In this document: piece after piece, positions 1 through 13,742 of the stretch
Numbering within the stretch: the stretch's first letter is position 1
How the letters are laid out: the number at the start of each line of letters is the position of its first letter
Origin: Echinarachnius parma
Lineage: Eukaryota; Echinodermata; Echinoidea; Clypeasteroida; Echinarachniidae
Reading direction: 5' to 3'
NCBI GenBank assembly: GCA_037951105.1
Contig: JBAMJV010007673.1
Location: forward strand, 42,895 to 106,894
Length of the DNA: 64,000 bases
The notes under the pieces: model-generated
Seen by the model: the letters and a program-made list of their open reading frames with translations, nothing else
What the model was told of the DNA's origin: nothing
The model's database searches: none
Program-made: the position numbers and the translations under genes

Positions 1-2870
1 GAGTCCAAATCTGTTACAAATTGAGGGTTAGCTAAAACGTATGCTTTCGACCTATAACTGCTGAAAGAATTATGCTACCAATGTGAAACTTCGCATGTAG
101 ATAGGGACTTGCAACCCCAACATTTCATAAGTTAACACCAAATCGCGAAAATGCATATTTCATCGTCATATGTACCGTCAAAGGTCAAATAAATCAAGCA
201 TGAATAACCACGTACGCCGTGGACATGAAATTCAGCACACATGTAGGTTATAATGAAAGGAACAATTTTCATAAGATAAGATCGGATTATGAAAATGGCG
301 TTAAGGATATGTAAATTAGGTTCAATTTTCGTATCAACATCCAAGGATATATATTTCGGATTAGCATCATTATGCCTTTATCATGACTTGTCCAACATTG
401 CATACCTGTAAAAAGGGATGGAAGGCGGATGATGATGATTTTTATTAGGTTATACGTATATCATAGTCCTATTGATTTCGTTCGAATTTTTATTATTTAT
501 TATTTATTCTTCCCATCAATTTTGTTCGTCGCATATCTCAAGATCAGATGAATCAATTGTCATGAATCTTCACATGATGATAGATCATGTTCTAACTTAG
601 AAATGCCAACTTTTTCAGTTACGTCACATGACTGTGACGTCATCAGGACGCCATTTTGTCAAATTTTAATAATCATCATATCTCAGTCATGAAATATCAA
701 TTTCAATTCAAGTTTCGCATCAATATTGATCAGGTCAATCGTCATATTTTAAGCTCATGCGCATGCGCCTACACATGAAGACGCGCGCGTACGCGTCCGT
801 CAAATGAAAACAAAAGTAAAAACATGCTTGTCATATAAACATGCATGCCTTGGAAATGTATAATAACCCACTTCGTATCAAAATAAACGACTAACGGATT
901 TATCAACGTACCTTTGTTGGTACATTCTTACTTAACCCGTTCCATTTGATATTCTAACATTCAAATATATTTTGTACAAAACCCTTCCGGCTCCCTTAAG
1001 CAACAGGTTAACGTCGTGATGAGTAATAATATACGTATGACGTTCATAATGTATTATGACGAGTATTCTATGAGTTTATTCAATTTCAATAACATGCTGG
1101 CGTGCCCGCCCTTCTAACCGATTGTTCTCATAATTCACTTTTTTTGGACCATCCCCGTGGTTTGAACCTTATACAGCCATTAAGCAAAAGTGTGGTGTCA
1201 TGATAAACCTGGCTCACTTTTTTGTAACTTAACAAACTTCTGCAAATTATCACATGATGATAATACATAATAGAAAAATGGAACATCCATTCAACCATAT
1301 AAATGTTGATAAGCACAATCTAAAACGACATGTCATAAACTTTTATTACAAATGTGATATTTTTTATTTTTTATCTCAATACAAAAAGTGTAAATGAAGA
1401 CAAATGTTGACCGTTAAAGGTTAAATGTATGTAAATGGGGAATCCCATGGCAAAGGTTTATTCCTCGAAACCACAGTTTGCGCCCTTTTTCAGCAAATGT
1501 GGTATACAGACTTCTCATGAATTATACTGTAGTACAGAGACCTTCACGGACCTGAATGATGTAACTCTTGTCCAACCATTTCGTCAGTCTCTGACATGTC
1601 ATTTATCTAACCCTAACACTAGGTGAATAATTATGGTTACAATTGCAGGAGACACATGCAACAGACCACCCTAGGGTCACTCTCATAGGCAGGCTGCAGT
1701 AAACAAATTTGTGAGACTGGCAAAAATCATAAAATCATTTCTAGCTAAAATCTCACCAATTAATCAAACTTAACATAACAGGGGGTTAGAATTGAATATA
1801 ATTTAAAACTTACATGAGCTTTCCAATGTCAGAATCACTTTAAATTCCAGTTTTTAAATTATTTGATCTATGACTTGAAGCTCCAATCTGAGCTTGAGCT
1901 TTCTGACTGTGCAGCCCTCAACCCCATTTTTAGAACAGTTGTTTATATGTTTAGCCTTGTCTGCCAGCCAGTATTATCAAAAGGCTGAAGGGATTATTTC
2001 AGAGATTAGTGTCTGAATGACCTAACTGACAATGGGTTCTGCAAAGTACTCTGACTTGTACTATTTGCAGGGGTGCAGCATTTCAATAGGTGTCTGGACA
2101 AGACAATAGTCAATACATGTGGCTTTTGTATTGCATTCCAAAGTATATAACAATGAATATAGGTCAATTTGTGACTCTAAGGAATTCTTTACAACCAGCT
2201 TTGAACAGATTAACACAATGATTCAATGAAGGCATGCTATAATTGTTTGTTGAACAAAGGCCAAAGCAATTATGCAATTTATACAGACATACACAGCATC
2301 AAATTGATCAATAGTGTGAAAAACATCTAGTTTTAAGGCTAGGTAGACAGGGGAATTCCCCATTGTTTACTTGGACAATGAAGGCAGCTGACTATCAGGC
2401 TTTTTTCAAGGCAATGGAGTAAGGGGTTAATGCAGCATGCTGTTAACCCCTTGTCTTGTAGGGGTGGCAACAGACAAGGTTCATGCCTCAAAGACAAACC
2501 AGTATAATGATGTTCTTATATTCTGGCCCTGTTTTATTGAAAATGTGTATTTTCGGAGTTTATTCATGACAATAAGGTTAAATAATGTCACAATCTACTT
2601 GCCCCGCACATCTTGTGTTAAGCAAACACTTACTATCATATAAGTCGAATGGTTCGGTCCTCCATTGTTTTTTCCATTTTTGAAAAGAGACCTTGCTATT
2701 GTTAATTCACCATAATAGTTCATGCATGAATGATTAAACCTTAATTCTATACCCTGCCGGTAGACGACTAAATGTCTTTTTATTTGATATATGATAATGT
2801 ACACTTTAAACAAGTGTCCTGTATCTTTTTTTTGCTGAGTATATATAATCGTCGCCGAAGTGGTATTGGT
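1..2870. other. non-coding AT-rich stretch
   Basis: No gene, tRNA or transposon ends were recognised here. The open frames are short, lack splice context and have no family resemblance. A perfect CRE-like palindrome TGACGTCA lies at 635-642 in a segment that resembles dispersed non-coding repeats; similar CRE-like motifs recur in the repeats near 7.7 kb and 56.1 kb. Confidence 0.6.
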
Positions 2871-2876
2871 GGGAAT

Positions 2877-3048
2877 GGGGGGGGGGGGGGGGGGGGGGAG
2901 GGGGGAGGTGGAGGGTGGAGGGGTGAAGAGTTGCCCCAGGTTCCTGCCACCCCCCTTCCCCAAAGCCCGGAATGTGTTTTTGTTCATGCTTGCTTGAGAG
3001 GAAATATTGTTATTTTTGTTGTGGGTGGAGGGGGGGGGGGGGGGGGGG
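2877..3048. repeat. two long poly-G tracts
   Basis: Uninterrupted G runs lie at 2877-2898 and 3030-3048, with further G-rich sequence between. Frames crossing them encode only glycine or proline runs and are not genes. The strand is a strong candidate for G-quadruplex formation, and run lengths may be unreliable because of polymerase slippage. Confidence 0.85.
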
Positions 3049-3189
3049 AAATTCCACCTCCTTGCAGCAATTATGGCTACGCTACTGACCCTAATTTTTA
3101 ATCGACCTATATGTCTCATCGTAGATGTAATGAATAGTCATCCTAATTCTTCCCATTTGACCCATTCTCCATAAGTTACACAATCGATG

Positions 3190-3612
3190 CTCTCCACTCT
3201 GCATTTTCGCGATTGCAAATTGCGAATTAACACGACGAGCAACAAATGTGATGAAATCGTTGTGATATGGCGAAAGTTTCGTTGTGCTAACACGAGTCAC
3301 GGCGTTCTTCGCGATGGGCAACGACTTGAGCGATTTTCTTTACGAATGATAAACCGTTGCGCGTCGCCGTAGAAATCGCCACTATGGGACCGCAACTTTT
3401 TTTCTGCCACGAGTTTTCTACCGCGGTGGTTAAAGACAAAGGAAGGACGAAGTGACTCGTCGAACAACGACGAAGAACGAATATTCGTCCTGAGTCGCCG
3501 TGCAATTCTTCCCAATTCGTTGTTAAATCGTGGCTAAATCGAGGCGATTAGTTCTAATAAATCGTTGCAAGTTGTTGGGAGTCGCCGTGAAAATCGTCAG
3601 TATGGGACTGGG
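3190..3612. repeat. CGTCG-rich repeated segment
   Basis: This is a CpG-rich patch in AT-rich surroundings. A unit beginning GTCGCCGT and ending in CTATGGGAC or GTATGGGAC occurs twice in direct orientation (about 3363-3391 and 3581-3609). The many TCGTTG/CGACGA motifs are spread on both strands. It looks like the subterminal part of a mobile element, but no matching second end was found. Confidence 0.4.
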
Positions 3613-3653
3613 CCTTATAGAGAGTTCTTTTCCAGAATTCCGCCTACACTATT

Positions 3654-4564
3654 ATACAGACTGTCCCAGAAAAAACGAAACCGGGTTTCATGGCAGAAAT
3701 TTCATGTTATAATGAATAATTTCCTTGATGATATATATATATATGTCTGAAAAGCTCTGTGTCTCTTCTTTCATTTGATGTACAACTTATGGCACATAAT
3801 TCACGCATTACTGAATTAGAACGATGGAAAGTGGTGTTACCAAAACTCAATTTGCACGCAGAAATTGCAAGTTTGGGTGAGGTTTTGGGGTGAGTTTTAA
3901 GGGTAGTAAACGTACTTATTTTGAAAAAGGACAAACACCACATAAAATTTCATATTTTTATCTTTTAGATGACACCTCATGCTAACAAAATAAATGATTT
4001 ATGCCAGAGAACGAGTACAATGAAAACATGCCTGATTTCTGCCTAAATGAGTGGAAGTTGAGTAAGAAGTCCTGACTTAGCTGCTGACAATGGACTTTGA
4101 TGCATGAGTGAATTTACACAAACATGGGGATCCGGGAAAACTTGAGAAACAGGCTAGATCAGGAACGTACTCATTTGGGCTGTAATCAAGCGTGTTTTCG
4201 TTGTACTCGTTCTCTGGCATAAATCATTTATTTTTTAATCATGAGGTGTCATATAAAAGATAGAATTATGAATTTGTATGCGGTGTTTGTCCTTTTTCAA
4301 AATAAGTACGTTTACTACCCTTAAAACTCACCCCAAAACCTCACCCAAACTTGCAATTTCTGCGTGCAAATTGAATTTTGGTAACACCACTTTCCATCGT
4401 TCTCATTCAGTCATGCGTGAATTATGTGCCATAAGTTGTATATCTAATGAAAGAAGATACACATAGCTTTTCAAACATATATATATCATCAAGGAATTTA
4501 TTCATTATAACATAAAATTTCTGCCATGAAACCCGGTTTCGTTTTTTTCTGGGACAGTCTGTAT
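3654..4564. mobile_element. hairpin MITE with mariner-like ends
   Basis: The two ends are inverted copies starting TATACAGACTGTCCCAG (left from 3653, right ending at 4565). The arms run inward for about 380 bp each (to ~4034 and from ~4186), leaving a ~150 bp spacer, so nearly the whole unit can fold on itself. Ends of the form TA-CAG-TGTCCC are typical of Tc1/mariner-type non-autonomous elements. The open frames inside are mirror images of each other and are not genes. Confidence 0.85.
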
Positions 4565-4565
4565 A

Positions 4566-5140
4566 CTATTTTCATTTATTTTGTTTTAATCCTGAAAACG
4601 ATATACGATAATAGTGGCCATCTTGGACGTCATTAAAAAAAAATCAACATTACAGAAGTGCATCTTTCTTAAATTGTTGGTTTATGTCTCACGATGTTAC
4701 TTACTTCGAAAGACGTTGAATAAACATATTTTGTATACATCTTGTTGGGATCAAAGTCATCAAACGGTATAATTATTCAGTTAAAGTCCAATATGTTCGC
4801 AATTTTGAACTTCATCCTATTATCATTGTTTTGGAGCAACTACTTTTTGGAATTTCATACAAAGACAAATCTTTACTACAAACACATCTTCTTTTTATCC
4901 AACGAGTCACGATTCCTTAAGTTATTGACACTAATGTACTACACTGTTACCTTACCTTGAAAGCTGTACAGATGCTGAACAAACTTGTCCAATCCCTGCG
5001 GAGCATTCGCTTCAGCGCTGTAAAATATGTATCAAAATAAACAAATTTGCTTTATTGCCTTTTCAAAGTGAAATTCTTGCATCTACATGTTTGAATGTCT
5101 GCGTACGTTTGAGTGAGTGTGTTGATAACATAAGACTATG
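4566..5140. other. non-coding spacer
   Basis: AT-rich sequence between a MITE and a G-rich repeat cluster. No coding, RNA or repeat structure was recognised. Confidence 0.5.
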
Positions 5141-5830
5141 TGCCATAGGCGCCGGAAGTGGGGGGGGGGGGGGGGGGGGCGGCCGCCCCGAAATCCAACA
5201 AGTGTGGGGATACCCCCTCCCAAACCCTCCCCCTCTGGCTCTGCCCAAACACTCCGTCGCTTCGCTCTTCCGGGATTCATTATTGGCTGTAGGCCATGTT
5301 GTTAGATAATACATGCGCCATATGGTTTATGTTGGAACTGTCTATCTAGGTATGCACCAAATTGCGCCATTTCTAGTATATAAATCTTCCCCGTGGGAGG
5401 GGGATACCCCCTCCCAAACCCTCCCCCTCCCTCCCTCCCCCAGCCCTCAGACGCTTCGCATCCTCTGGACTCATTATTGGCTGTGTGTTGTTGGGTCATA
5501 CATAATTTATCATACATACATATTTATTAGTGTGTCAATTATTTGTTTTCTACGTGAAAAATATATTCAAACTTTCTGGTCGATCAAATCATATCACGCT
5601 TTCCCAAATACAGCCGAATTTCCTATCTAGGTATGCACCAGATTGCACAATTTCAAGTCCAAAAATGCGAAAGCTCCCTACCGTGGGAGGGTGGACACCC
5701 CTCTCCCACACCCTACCCCCGCTCAGTCGCTTCGCTCCCACGCAATGTCTCACTCTCACATCTGGCTCAAAGTTGGCAAACCAGAGTGTGGTTGGGCATG
5801 AGCCCCTACACACAAACATTGTGAGCCCCC
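5140..5830 (+). repeat. three tandem copies of a G-rich repeat (family E)
   Basis: Three degenerate modules follow each other. Each has a G-rich or GGGAGG block, a (C/T)CCCTCCC(A/C)A block, the motif GTCGCTTCGCTC or a relative, and a tract related to CTATCTAGGTATGCACCA. The first starts with GGCGCCGGAAGTGGGG and a ~20 bp poly-G run (5159-5179). Reverse-oriented relatives occur at 26495-26660 and 26925-27080, and the same GGCGCCGGAAGTGGGG start reappears at the very end of the window. Confidence 0.7.
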
Positions 5831-5883
5831 TTGGAGTTTTGCGCCCCCCCAATCCAAAACTGCTTCCGACGCGCTTGCTATGT

Positions 5884-7430
5884 GCGTACGTTTGTGTGTG
5901 TGTGTGTGCGGTCATTATGCATGTGTGTGTTTGAGGGTGTAGGTGAGTCTGTGATAAATACACAAAAGTGAATTATCTCTCTGATTTCCTTTGTAATTGA
6001 TATCCAACATTTCCACCAAAATGTCTTTTTCTGGGTCGACAATAAATATTACAAGTTAGTATAATATGTATACTGTGGTTGATAATCTATTATATAGCCT
6101 AATACAAATAATAATGTAATTCATGTACTAATGTTCATACAATATTATTATGTACAATTGTTAATGTCAAGTTAATTGATCAGAGTGGTTAAAATAGTAT
6201 AAAATAGGATTGATACGTTTCATTCTAAACCATTGAATCGTAAAAATGCTAAAATATAAGGAAAGTTACATGTGCGCCGCGGAAATGTTATCAAAATTTC
6301 AAAATGTCACAGCTTGTTCCGCCCGACTTCGCCGGAATTACTATACCTTCTTGGCTAACAGCTCAAATTCGCGTGCGGCATGGTTTGCACGTAAATGGCA
6401 CATGCTGCGTATGCGGATGAATTGAATCTGTGGCAATAAGCTTTTTTTCTTTCTTTCTTAATCCTCAGATTGGGTATTTTGAGCAGTTGATGTCCACCTT
6501 ACGTATTTATTTTTCATTTCGGTGTGGGGTGTTTCCAATCCTGCCAATTCTCTTTTTTTTTCTTCAAAAACAAAGATTATTTACTTACTCAATGACAATG
6601 ACTGTGCAGTGGATGACCTTTACACTGTCGTCGATAGGTACATCTTTATCGTAATGTACCACAGTCTTGTAGTTACGTTTTCCTTCTGTGGATCAATGAG
6701 AATTACATGGCGATTTTGAATTAAAAAACGCATAATGCATGACAGAAAATTGTACACACAACCCTACTTTAATCAAAAGAGAAAAGCCAGGTTAAAAAAA
6801 CTAAATAAAGGATAATGCAGTTTAGGCCATTCTTGAGAATGCGACGGAACTAATGGGCGGAAATGGACTGAACATTGTGTGGGTTTGAACTGTACCTGAT
6901 GACCAAAGGTAATAATGCGCCTCTGAATATGGCACCTAGATACATGGCGCTCTATAAATGCTAAATATTATTACTTTTGTACATACAACCTTGGACATAA
7001 TTATTAGAACAAGCACTCTTCCCTCAATTTTTTGATAGCTTACACCATTTTGTGACTTTAATTACATTTTAAAGAAACAAGCGTTCATAAAAAATCAAGA
7101 GAGGTTCAGTCAATGGATAAGGAATGACTATGACATATGTTATGTCTTAAATTTGAAGAACACACACATTTCATGAATAATTATGTATTTTGTTAACATA
7201 AACAAACGCATGGGTCTTATACACATGTTTTCAATGCATAATGGAAACATTTATTTTTTTTTGTAAGTAGTGCTTAATGTCCATTCTTTGTGGGGCTTGT
7301 TTATAAGTATATTAATTCTTGATTAGAGTTGCCAAGTGACAGTCCATTGCTCTATCGTGGTATGCTGCTAAAGCATCAGCATCCAAATAGTATTTGCTTC
7401 TCTAACAGAGTTTAATGGGATTTGGCACTT
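5884..7430. other. non-coding spacer
   Basis: A short GT microsatellite lies near 5893-5930, followed by AT-rich sequence. No gene or element ends were recognised. Confidence 0.5.
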
Positions 7431-7765
7431 CGCAACACGGAGGAACGTGCATGGTTTACATGCAGAGCCTATGACTTGCTATTAAAAAAAACTCGATGTT
7501 GCTTGTAAATTGAGGCTTAACTGAACATGCCTAAGAAATTAATTGTAGCACGATGTAGCAACACATCTGAGTGTATATCGTCCATGATATTAACTTAACC
7601 AAGTGTTTGCAAATATCGAAACAAATCGAAATAATATCTCTCTGTCAACATGAGTATTGCACTCAACGTGTACGTCTCTGACCTAGCTAAACTGCGATTG
7701 TCTACATGTGACGTCACAAAGATGACGTCATTTTTCTTCGCCCGGACTCAAATTTTTTTTACGGG
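7430..7765 (+). repeat. family C repeat with a decayed THAP-like start
   Basis: This segment is a clear relative of 55870-56190. Both contain an ATG followed by a frame resembling the first residues of a THAP zinc finger (MPKK-IVA-CSN), then CTGTCAAC and GATGACGTCATTTTTCTTC. In this copy the first zinc-ligand cysteine codon is changed (MPKKLIVARCSN) and the frame soon stops, so it is not a working gene. Confidence 0.5.
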
Positions 7766-7880
7766 GGTTCCGAGAGTTAATTTAAAAATTGATTTGTTTT
7801 TATTTTAACTGGGTTTTCCCACGAGGAAAATATGTTTGCATTAGTAATCTTCATGACAAATTTTGAGGCAGTTTCTTGCT

Positions 7881-8600
7881 TTAAAGGGACTCAGTATGAT
7901 TGTCTAAATCCTCAAAATCCAATTGGAATTCATGACGTGATTGTCCCATTAGCTTGTCTTCCACCATCGTGGTGATCAATTTTATCATTTTTGTTTTCAG
8001 TATCGACCACATTCTTATCAGTTTTATTACTGCTGTCAACAATCCTAATCTTCTAATCCTCTGCTAAGACATTAGCGCCCAGGGGCTAGAGATAAGAAGT
8101 GCCAACCCTGATAAAATGTACTGGATGCAAGCTTGAGTGCTCAAAAATCACTACCGCTCCTCAGCCCTCCAGGAGCGGTATTCAGCTAGCTATAGAATTA
8201 CCTAATGTATAGCGGTTCTCTCGTACCTTGTTATATTCGTATTAACACAAACAGCATGGGAAAGGTTTCGGTTTTTCAAATTTACCTTTCGTTAAAAAGA
8301 TATGTACGATTGAAGTGTTCAGATGTTCAATTATCTACTGGATCGTTGAAACCGCTTACAAAGTCGGTGCAGTTAGTGAGTTAGTGAACATCACATTTTT
8401 GCTCATTACTCGGCCATATAACGTCCTTTTAACTTGAAATGTTCACACGGCACCCAGTGGACACACTGTATATACATTATATCAACTACTCATCACTACT
8501 TCACACAATACCCAGTGGACCCAGTGGATCACAACAATACACATTGAATCAACCATTCACCACTTTTTGCACATGTCAATGAAGTAACTAGATCGCTTAA
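7881..8600. mobile_element. family B MITE, copy interrupted
   Basis: Begins TTAAAGGGACTCAGTA and ends near GTAACTAGATCGCTTAA, matching the intact 343 bp copy at 29577-29919. About 250 bp of other sequence separates the first ~50 bp from the rest (resuming near 8205). Internal landmarks such as CCTTGTTATATTCGTATTAACA agree between copies. Confidence 0.65.
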
Positions 8601-9690
8601 ATACGACGAATAAGTTCCACCCCAACTTCTAGGCCATATGTAATGTGAGGTTCAACAACTGTAAAGTACAACAATTTAAACATTCTTTAAGGCACACAAT
8701 TTCGTATTCTATATAATACAGTCCTACATGTATGTTCTTTCTCAAGGGGATTATGCCAAAAGGGTGGGTAGCGACACATCTACAAAGTAAATGGTTCACT
8801 CAGGTGAACCATGTACACGCAATATATGCTAATGAACGGGAGATAACAATAACGACCATTCGTACACTGTTGCGTTCACCAGTGAACGCTGTGTTTTAGG
8901 ACGCATCGGTAAGGAAAACGGACGGGAAATAATCATTTTATTTGTACATTTTCCGGTCTTCAAAACAACAAAGTCGGTAATTATTATCAAAGTATATGAA
9001 TTGTGAATCACATAAACGAAAGATTTTTTGCATTTGCTGGTAAATTGAGGAGAAATCAGCCGACAAAAAATGTTTGTTTCTGTTGGATAGTGCAGCGGGT
9101 AAAAAGAGGATGATCTCCGCACAACGCTGTTGTATTATAATAAAGCTCAGTTGCGAGTCATGTGTGTATAATTGTGTCCCTGAAAGTATAACAAACTTAT
9201 GAAAGGCATATTTGGTCAAAATACACATTTACTAACGAGCATACAATTCTAAGACTTGGAATAGTTTACCTTCGAAATTAATCAATTTGAGTCTGATCCT
9301 TATGCGTACCCAGGGGAGGGGTTTGGGGTTCAACCCCACCCCTTCTTTGACCCCAAAATGGTTGTTTTTTGGGGGGTTGAACCCCCTCTTTATAACTTAT
9401 AGCTGGTTTAATGTGTCATGTGTCAAACGACACCCCCCCCCCCCCCCCCCCCCCCCACGCTCGAAACAAATCCTGTGTACGCACTGGTCAGATCATTATC
9501 ATTCAGGTTTGTGTCATTTCAAGTTTCGATTACACACAAATTAACTGAATCCGAAGGTTAATTTTTATTTAGGTCACACAATATGACGTCATACAAATCT
9601 ACTTGTTGAATTTCCAAATTTGAACTTCATTAATTTTACGAAAGCGCATACAAAATAATTTCCAAACAAAAATTTGTTAATTAGGAAATC
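8601..9690. other. non-coding spacer with a poly-C tract
   Basis: No gene was recognised. A G/C-rich patch at 9300-9400 has GGGTTGAACCCC-type inverted repeats. A poly-C run covers about 9431-9456 and resembles the G-rich repeats elsewhere in the window. Confidence 0.5.
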
Positions 9691-9812
9691 AGTGGTTCCA
9701 ATGCACCCTTTCGGCAAAACCGGCGGGGGGGGGGGGGGGGCTTTGAACGAATAGTCGCGTTTCAGTCAACACGACGCGACGCGACGCCCCCAATGCACCC
9801 CTTTGGGCAAAA

Positions 9813-9843
<31 letters not shown>

Positions 9844-9893
9844 TTTCGACGAATGGTCTCGTTCCAGTTAACACGACGCGACGTGACGCTACC
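9690..9893. repeat. tandem duplication of a ~97 bp G-tract unit
   Basis: Two direct copies each start CCAATGCACCC, run through GGCAAAACCGG into a poly-G tract of about 20 bases, then CGAATAGTC or CGAATGGTC and end in AACACGACGCGACG. The copies differ at several bases and in G-run length, so this is an older duplication. Confidence 0.8.
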
Positions 9894-9951
9894 CACCCTT
9901 TCAGCAGAAGCCTTCTCAAGGAGACACAAACAGAATCAACATGTTCTTCCA

Positions 9952-10274
9952 TGTTGCATTTTTATCAATATTGACTCACCTTTTCAATTATTTCATTGTT
10001 CATTACAATTTTACCAAGAACATCAATTTTCCTGCACCTACTTTTAGATATGATAATTACTTAGTTTTCGTAGTAGTAATAGTAAGTTTATTTTCTTTAC
10101 ACCAGGTCATTATTAAATCAATATCATTTTCCATCTCAATCTAATTTATAGCATCTCCTACACCATGAAAGATATTAAATAAGCTAGAATCGTCAGCAAA
10201 TAGACTGAAATTAAAATAATCAGTCGAGTTAGGAAGATCATTTTTATAAACAAGAAATAACGTAGAACCTAAGA
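9952..10274 (-). pseudogene. LINE reverse transcriptase, 3' part
   Basis: Reading leftwards on the minus strand, the frame resumes the RT palm domain right after the foldback insertion. It starts LGSTLFLVYKNDLPNS and reaches the catalytic YxDD-type motif as FADDS (about 10185-10199), then a decaying frame containing NEIIEK. The order and spacing match the CR1/L2/Jockey group of non-LTR retrotransposons. Stops (for example after GDAIN) show it is dead. The upstream half lies at 15401-15912, on the other side of the insertion; both halves belong to one element. The 3' end is lost near 9950. Confidence 0.8.
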
Positions 10275-11040
10275 TAGGTGAGCGGCGAGAGGCCAAAAAG
10301 TGGCTTATTTCTTGTACTTTAATGCACCCGACTGGAATAAAGCAACAACATAGCTCATTTTAAAGGAAATTTTCTGAAGATTTTGAAAATGACCATGAAA
10401 ATTGCCGCAACTTGTAGCATCACCATGGAAACAAGCACTGAATAGACCACGCCCATTTTCCAGGAAATACAACTAGATTAACAAATTAGTAGTTATTTAC
10501 ACATTCCATATGACTTTTTACAATAAATACTTGTTTTCTAATGATTGAGAAACCTTCAATGGAAAGACAAAACCCATCCTAACAATGAGGCATAATTTGT
10601 AAGTAAATATTAATCGAAATGCGTTGCCTAGCAGCCATCATTTTCCTTAGCAACCATTTTGTCCTTGCATAAAAGTGTGCGTTTTCTTTTTCTGAAGCAA
10701 TTTTTCTTTTAAAAACTAAATAAAAAAATACCTGAATCATTTATTTAATTTTGGTAAACTTGATTTTGACTATTAAGTGATGCAATTCAAGAAAAATAAG
10801 CATACCAATCCAAATGTATCAATAGATGTGTGTTATTATGTGCCTAACCAAACCCCAATTTTCATGAAAATGTCATTTTACAGTACAATTCCATACAATT
10901 ATAGAATCAATCCAGCTGTATAAGACAGTTTTACTTGTGAAGATTTGATTTTTAGTTTAAAAACTTTAATGAGACAAAGCAGAAACCAATAAATATTGAT
11001 GATGAAATACATATACAATACAAATTATTATTAATGGAGA

Positions 11041-11640
11041 CTATTTTGTTGCCTAGCAACAACATTTTGCCTAGCAACAACATATTTTGCTCATATTTAG
11101 CGGGATTTTTTTACCCTTCCTTGGCAATTTTTTGTTTTATAGGTCTGTATTACTTTGGTTACTCGAAAAACAATGATGGTACACACATGTATATACTTTA
11201 GATTATCCATGGATACCATTATGTTGCCTAGCAACAACACAACATTTTACCTAGCAACAACATATTTTGCTCATATTTAGCGGGTTTTTGTTACCCTTCC
11301 TTCGCAAATTTCTGTTTTATAGGTATGTATTACTTTGGGTACTCGGATATCAATGATGGTACACACATGTATATACTTTAGATTATCCATGGATACCATT
11401 ATGTTACCTAGCAACAACATTTTACCTAGCAACAACATATTTTGCTCATATTTAGCGGTTTTTTTTTTTACCCTTCCTTCGCAAATTTCTGTTTTATAGG
11501 TATGTATTACTTTGGGTACTCGGATAACACTGATGGTACACACATGTATATACTTTAGATTATCCATGGATACCATTATCTTGACTAGCAACATTTTACC
11601 TAGCAACCACATATCTGACATATATTCAGAGAGTTGTGTT
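11041..11640 (-). repeat. ~175 bp tandem repeats, left arm
   Basis: Three to four copies of a unit holding TAGCAACAACAT, ACCCTTCCTT, TTTTATAGGT, TATTACTTTGG, ACACACATGTATATACTTTA and ATTATCCATGGATACCATTAT. Each copy carries one or two GTTGCCTAGCAAC or ACCTAGCAAC motifs. The orientation is opposite to the right-arm copies. Confidence 0.85.
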
Positions 11641-13742
11641 AACTTTCATTGACACATTATTGGATGTAAAGCCTTCATTAATATGGATTCTTGGTTAACC
11701 TTGATGGTGCAACAAATGAAGTTATTCACGGTGACCATTGCATTGTCTAGCAACCACATTTTACCTAGCAACCACACATCTGACTTATATTTGATATTGA
11801 ACAGTTCATTCAACTGGCTTTCTCTGGACTTTTCTGCTTTGTACATTGTTTGTTTGTCATTGCTCAAGTTGAGCCACTGATGAGAATTTGGGCCGATGAG
11901 CCTTGATCCATGACAAAAACACTGCCTTGTATCCATGCAACCTTCAACAACCATGGTGCTGAGTAAAAACAAAATAAAATACATTAAACAGTTCATCCTC
12001 TGCAATCTAATTTTGACCATCAACACATTATTCGTCAGTGGAATACAAAAGCCCCAATGGTTTAGCAAAGTTAAGTTCTCTTGAATTTGCATGATACATT
12101 TTATATTGCTGATCATTCCTGTTTCTATTCTAAAAAGCATATATGTCAAGCTCTTTTTGAGCAGCACAGATTTTCAAAGACAGCACATTATGTCTTTATC
12201 CGTTGATCTTTTTATGTTTGATTTAGCTTGTCCAGAGTGGTTGTATAAAACTTTAAGCACTTTAAACGCTGCAATCCTATCGGTCTTCACTTGCACAGGC
12301 ACAGTCTTCTCCTAAATCATATTAACGACCTCATCAAATTAATTCTAAACACTTTCATAATATAATCATAATATAATTCCATGCCAGACTCTGCCACTTT
12401 GCAAATGTTCTGTGTATTGTGATCTGAACCTAAATGTTTTTTTTTTTCTTGTCTGTCCTGAAGAAGGTTTACTTCCTCCAAATAGAATCTCAATTACTCA
12501 TTGAACTGGGTGGAGAAAGATCCATTATGCCTGGTTAAATAATACAATCTAACAAGTGACATGCAAACCAGCACCACTGTACAATACATAACTATGTCAA
12601 CTGGTAGGCTTTCCTGTCATATAGAAGTATCATGCCAATTTGATCATTAATTCCCCTACTCTATTTATGTTTTTCTTCTTCCAATTGAACAACAGGATTC
12701 ATATTCTGAATATTAGAATGTCATGAAACAAATTGCTGTTTATTGGAAATGAGGTATGTGAAAACCACTAAAGTTCCAGTTTTGAGAATGTTGGCAATGT
12801 TATTAGATCCATGTAATGGTTCTTTTGTGGGCCAAAATCGTACTCATACCCCAAGTTTTTACATAATTATACAGTATATGAAATCATTAATATATGATCT
12901 ACGTATAGACGGGCATTCCCGTATATATACGGGATATATATTGCTGTCCACCATATATTGCTGTCCACCATCTCCATTGGCCATCCTTTAAAATTTGTAC
13001 CAATTATAGGCACTAAATACATGGTCAGGACAAACCATTTAGGAAAAGAGGTCATGATTCAGACCTGCTTTTCACACTGCTTTATTTGCTGCTATGTACA
13101 GTTAAGAAAATAAACTTTAACGTAATATGAAGTTAAGAAAAGAAACTTTGACGTAAAATGAATGTAAAATTTAGCCATAGTAATCAAAAGTAATGTTCAA
13201 TTGAACAGAAAAGTCCTGAGCAAGGCCAGTGTAAAACCCGTTGAATATAAGTAAAATGGGTGATTGCTAGGTAAAATATTGTTGCTAGGTAACATGATAA
13301 TACAATAGATAATCTACAGTAGTATTTGTACACATGTTGCAACATGAAGGCTTACCTCTTACCCAACTAGGCCTACTAACACACATCTATATAATATATT
13401 TTGGTTGGCATGATTATTTTTCTTGAATATGATCACTTTACAATACAAATCAAGTCAATCACAACAAAATTGATTCAAAGACATTTGAATTTAGTTTTGA
13501 AAAGAAAAATCACTTTAGAAAATGAAAAATCAAGCCTTTATAGAAGGATGAAATGGTTACTAGGGATATTTATGTTGCTAGGCGCTATTTACTTATATTT
13601 ACTTCAAATTTATGCTAGGTAATGCAATGCAATGCAATGGTCACTGTGAATAACTTCATTTGTTACACCATCAAGGTTAACCAAGAATCCATATTAATGA
13701 AGGCTTTACATCCAATAATGTGTCAATGAAAGGTAATACAAC

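Noticed and set aside
2595-3119. 174-codon minus-strand frame with proline runs
   Set aside because: The prolines come from poly-G/poly-C tracts; no domain, splice context or codon bias supports a gene.
3707-4466. Two similar ~60-80 codon frames on opposite strands
   Set aside because: They are the two arms of one hairpin MITE, so their similarity is at DNA level only.
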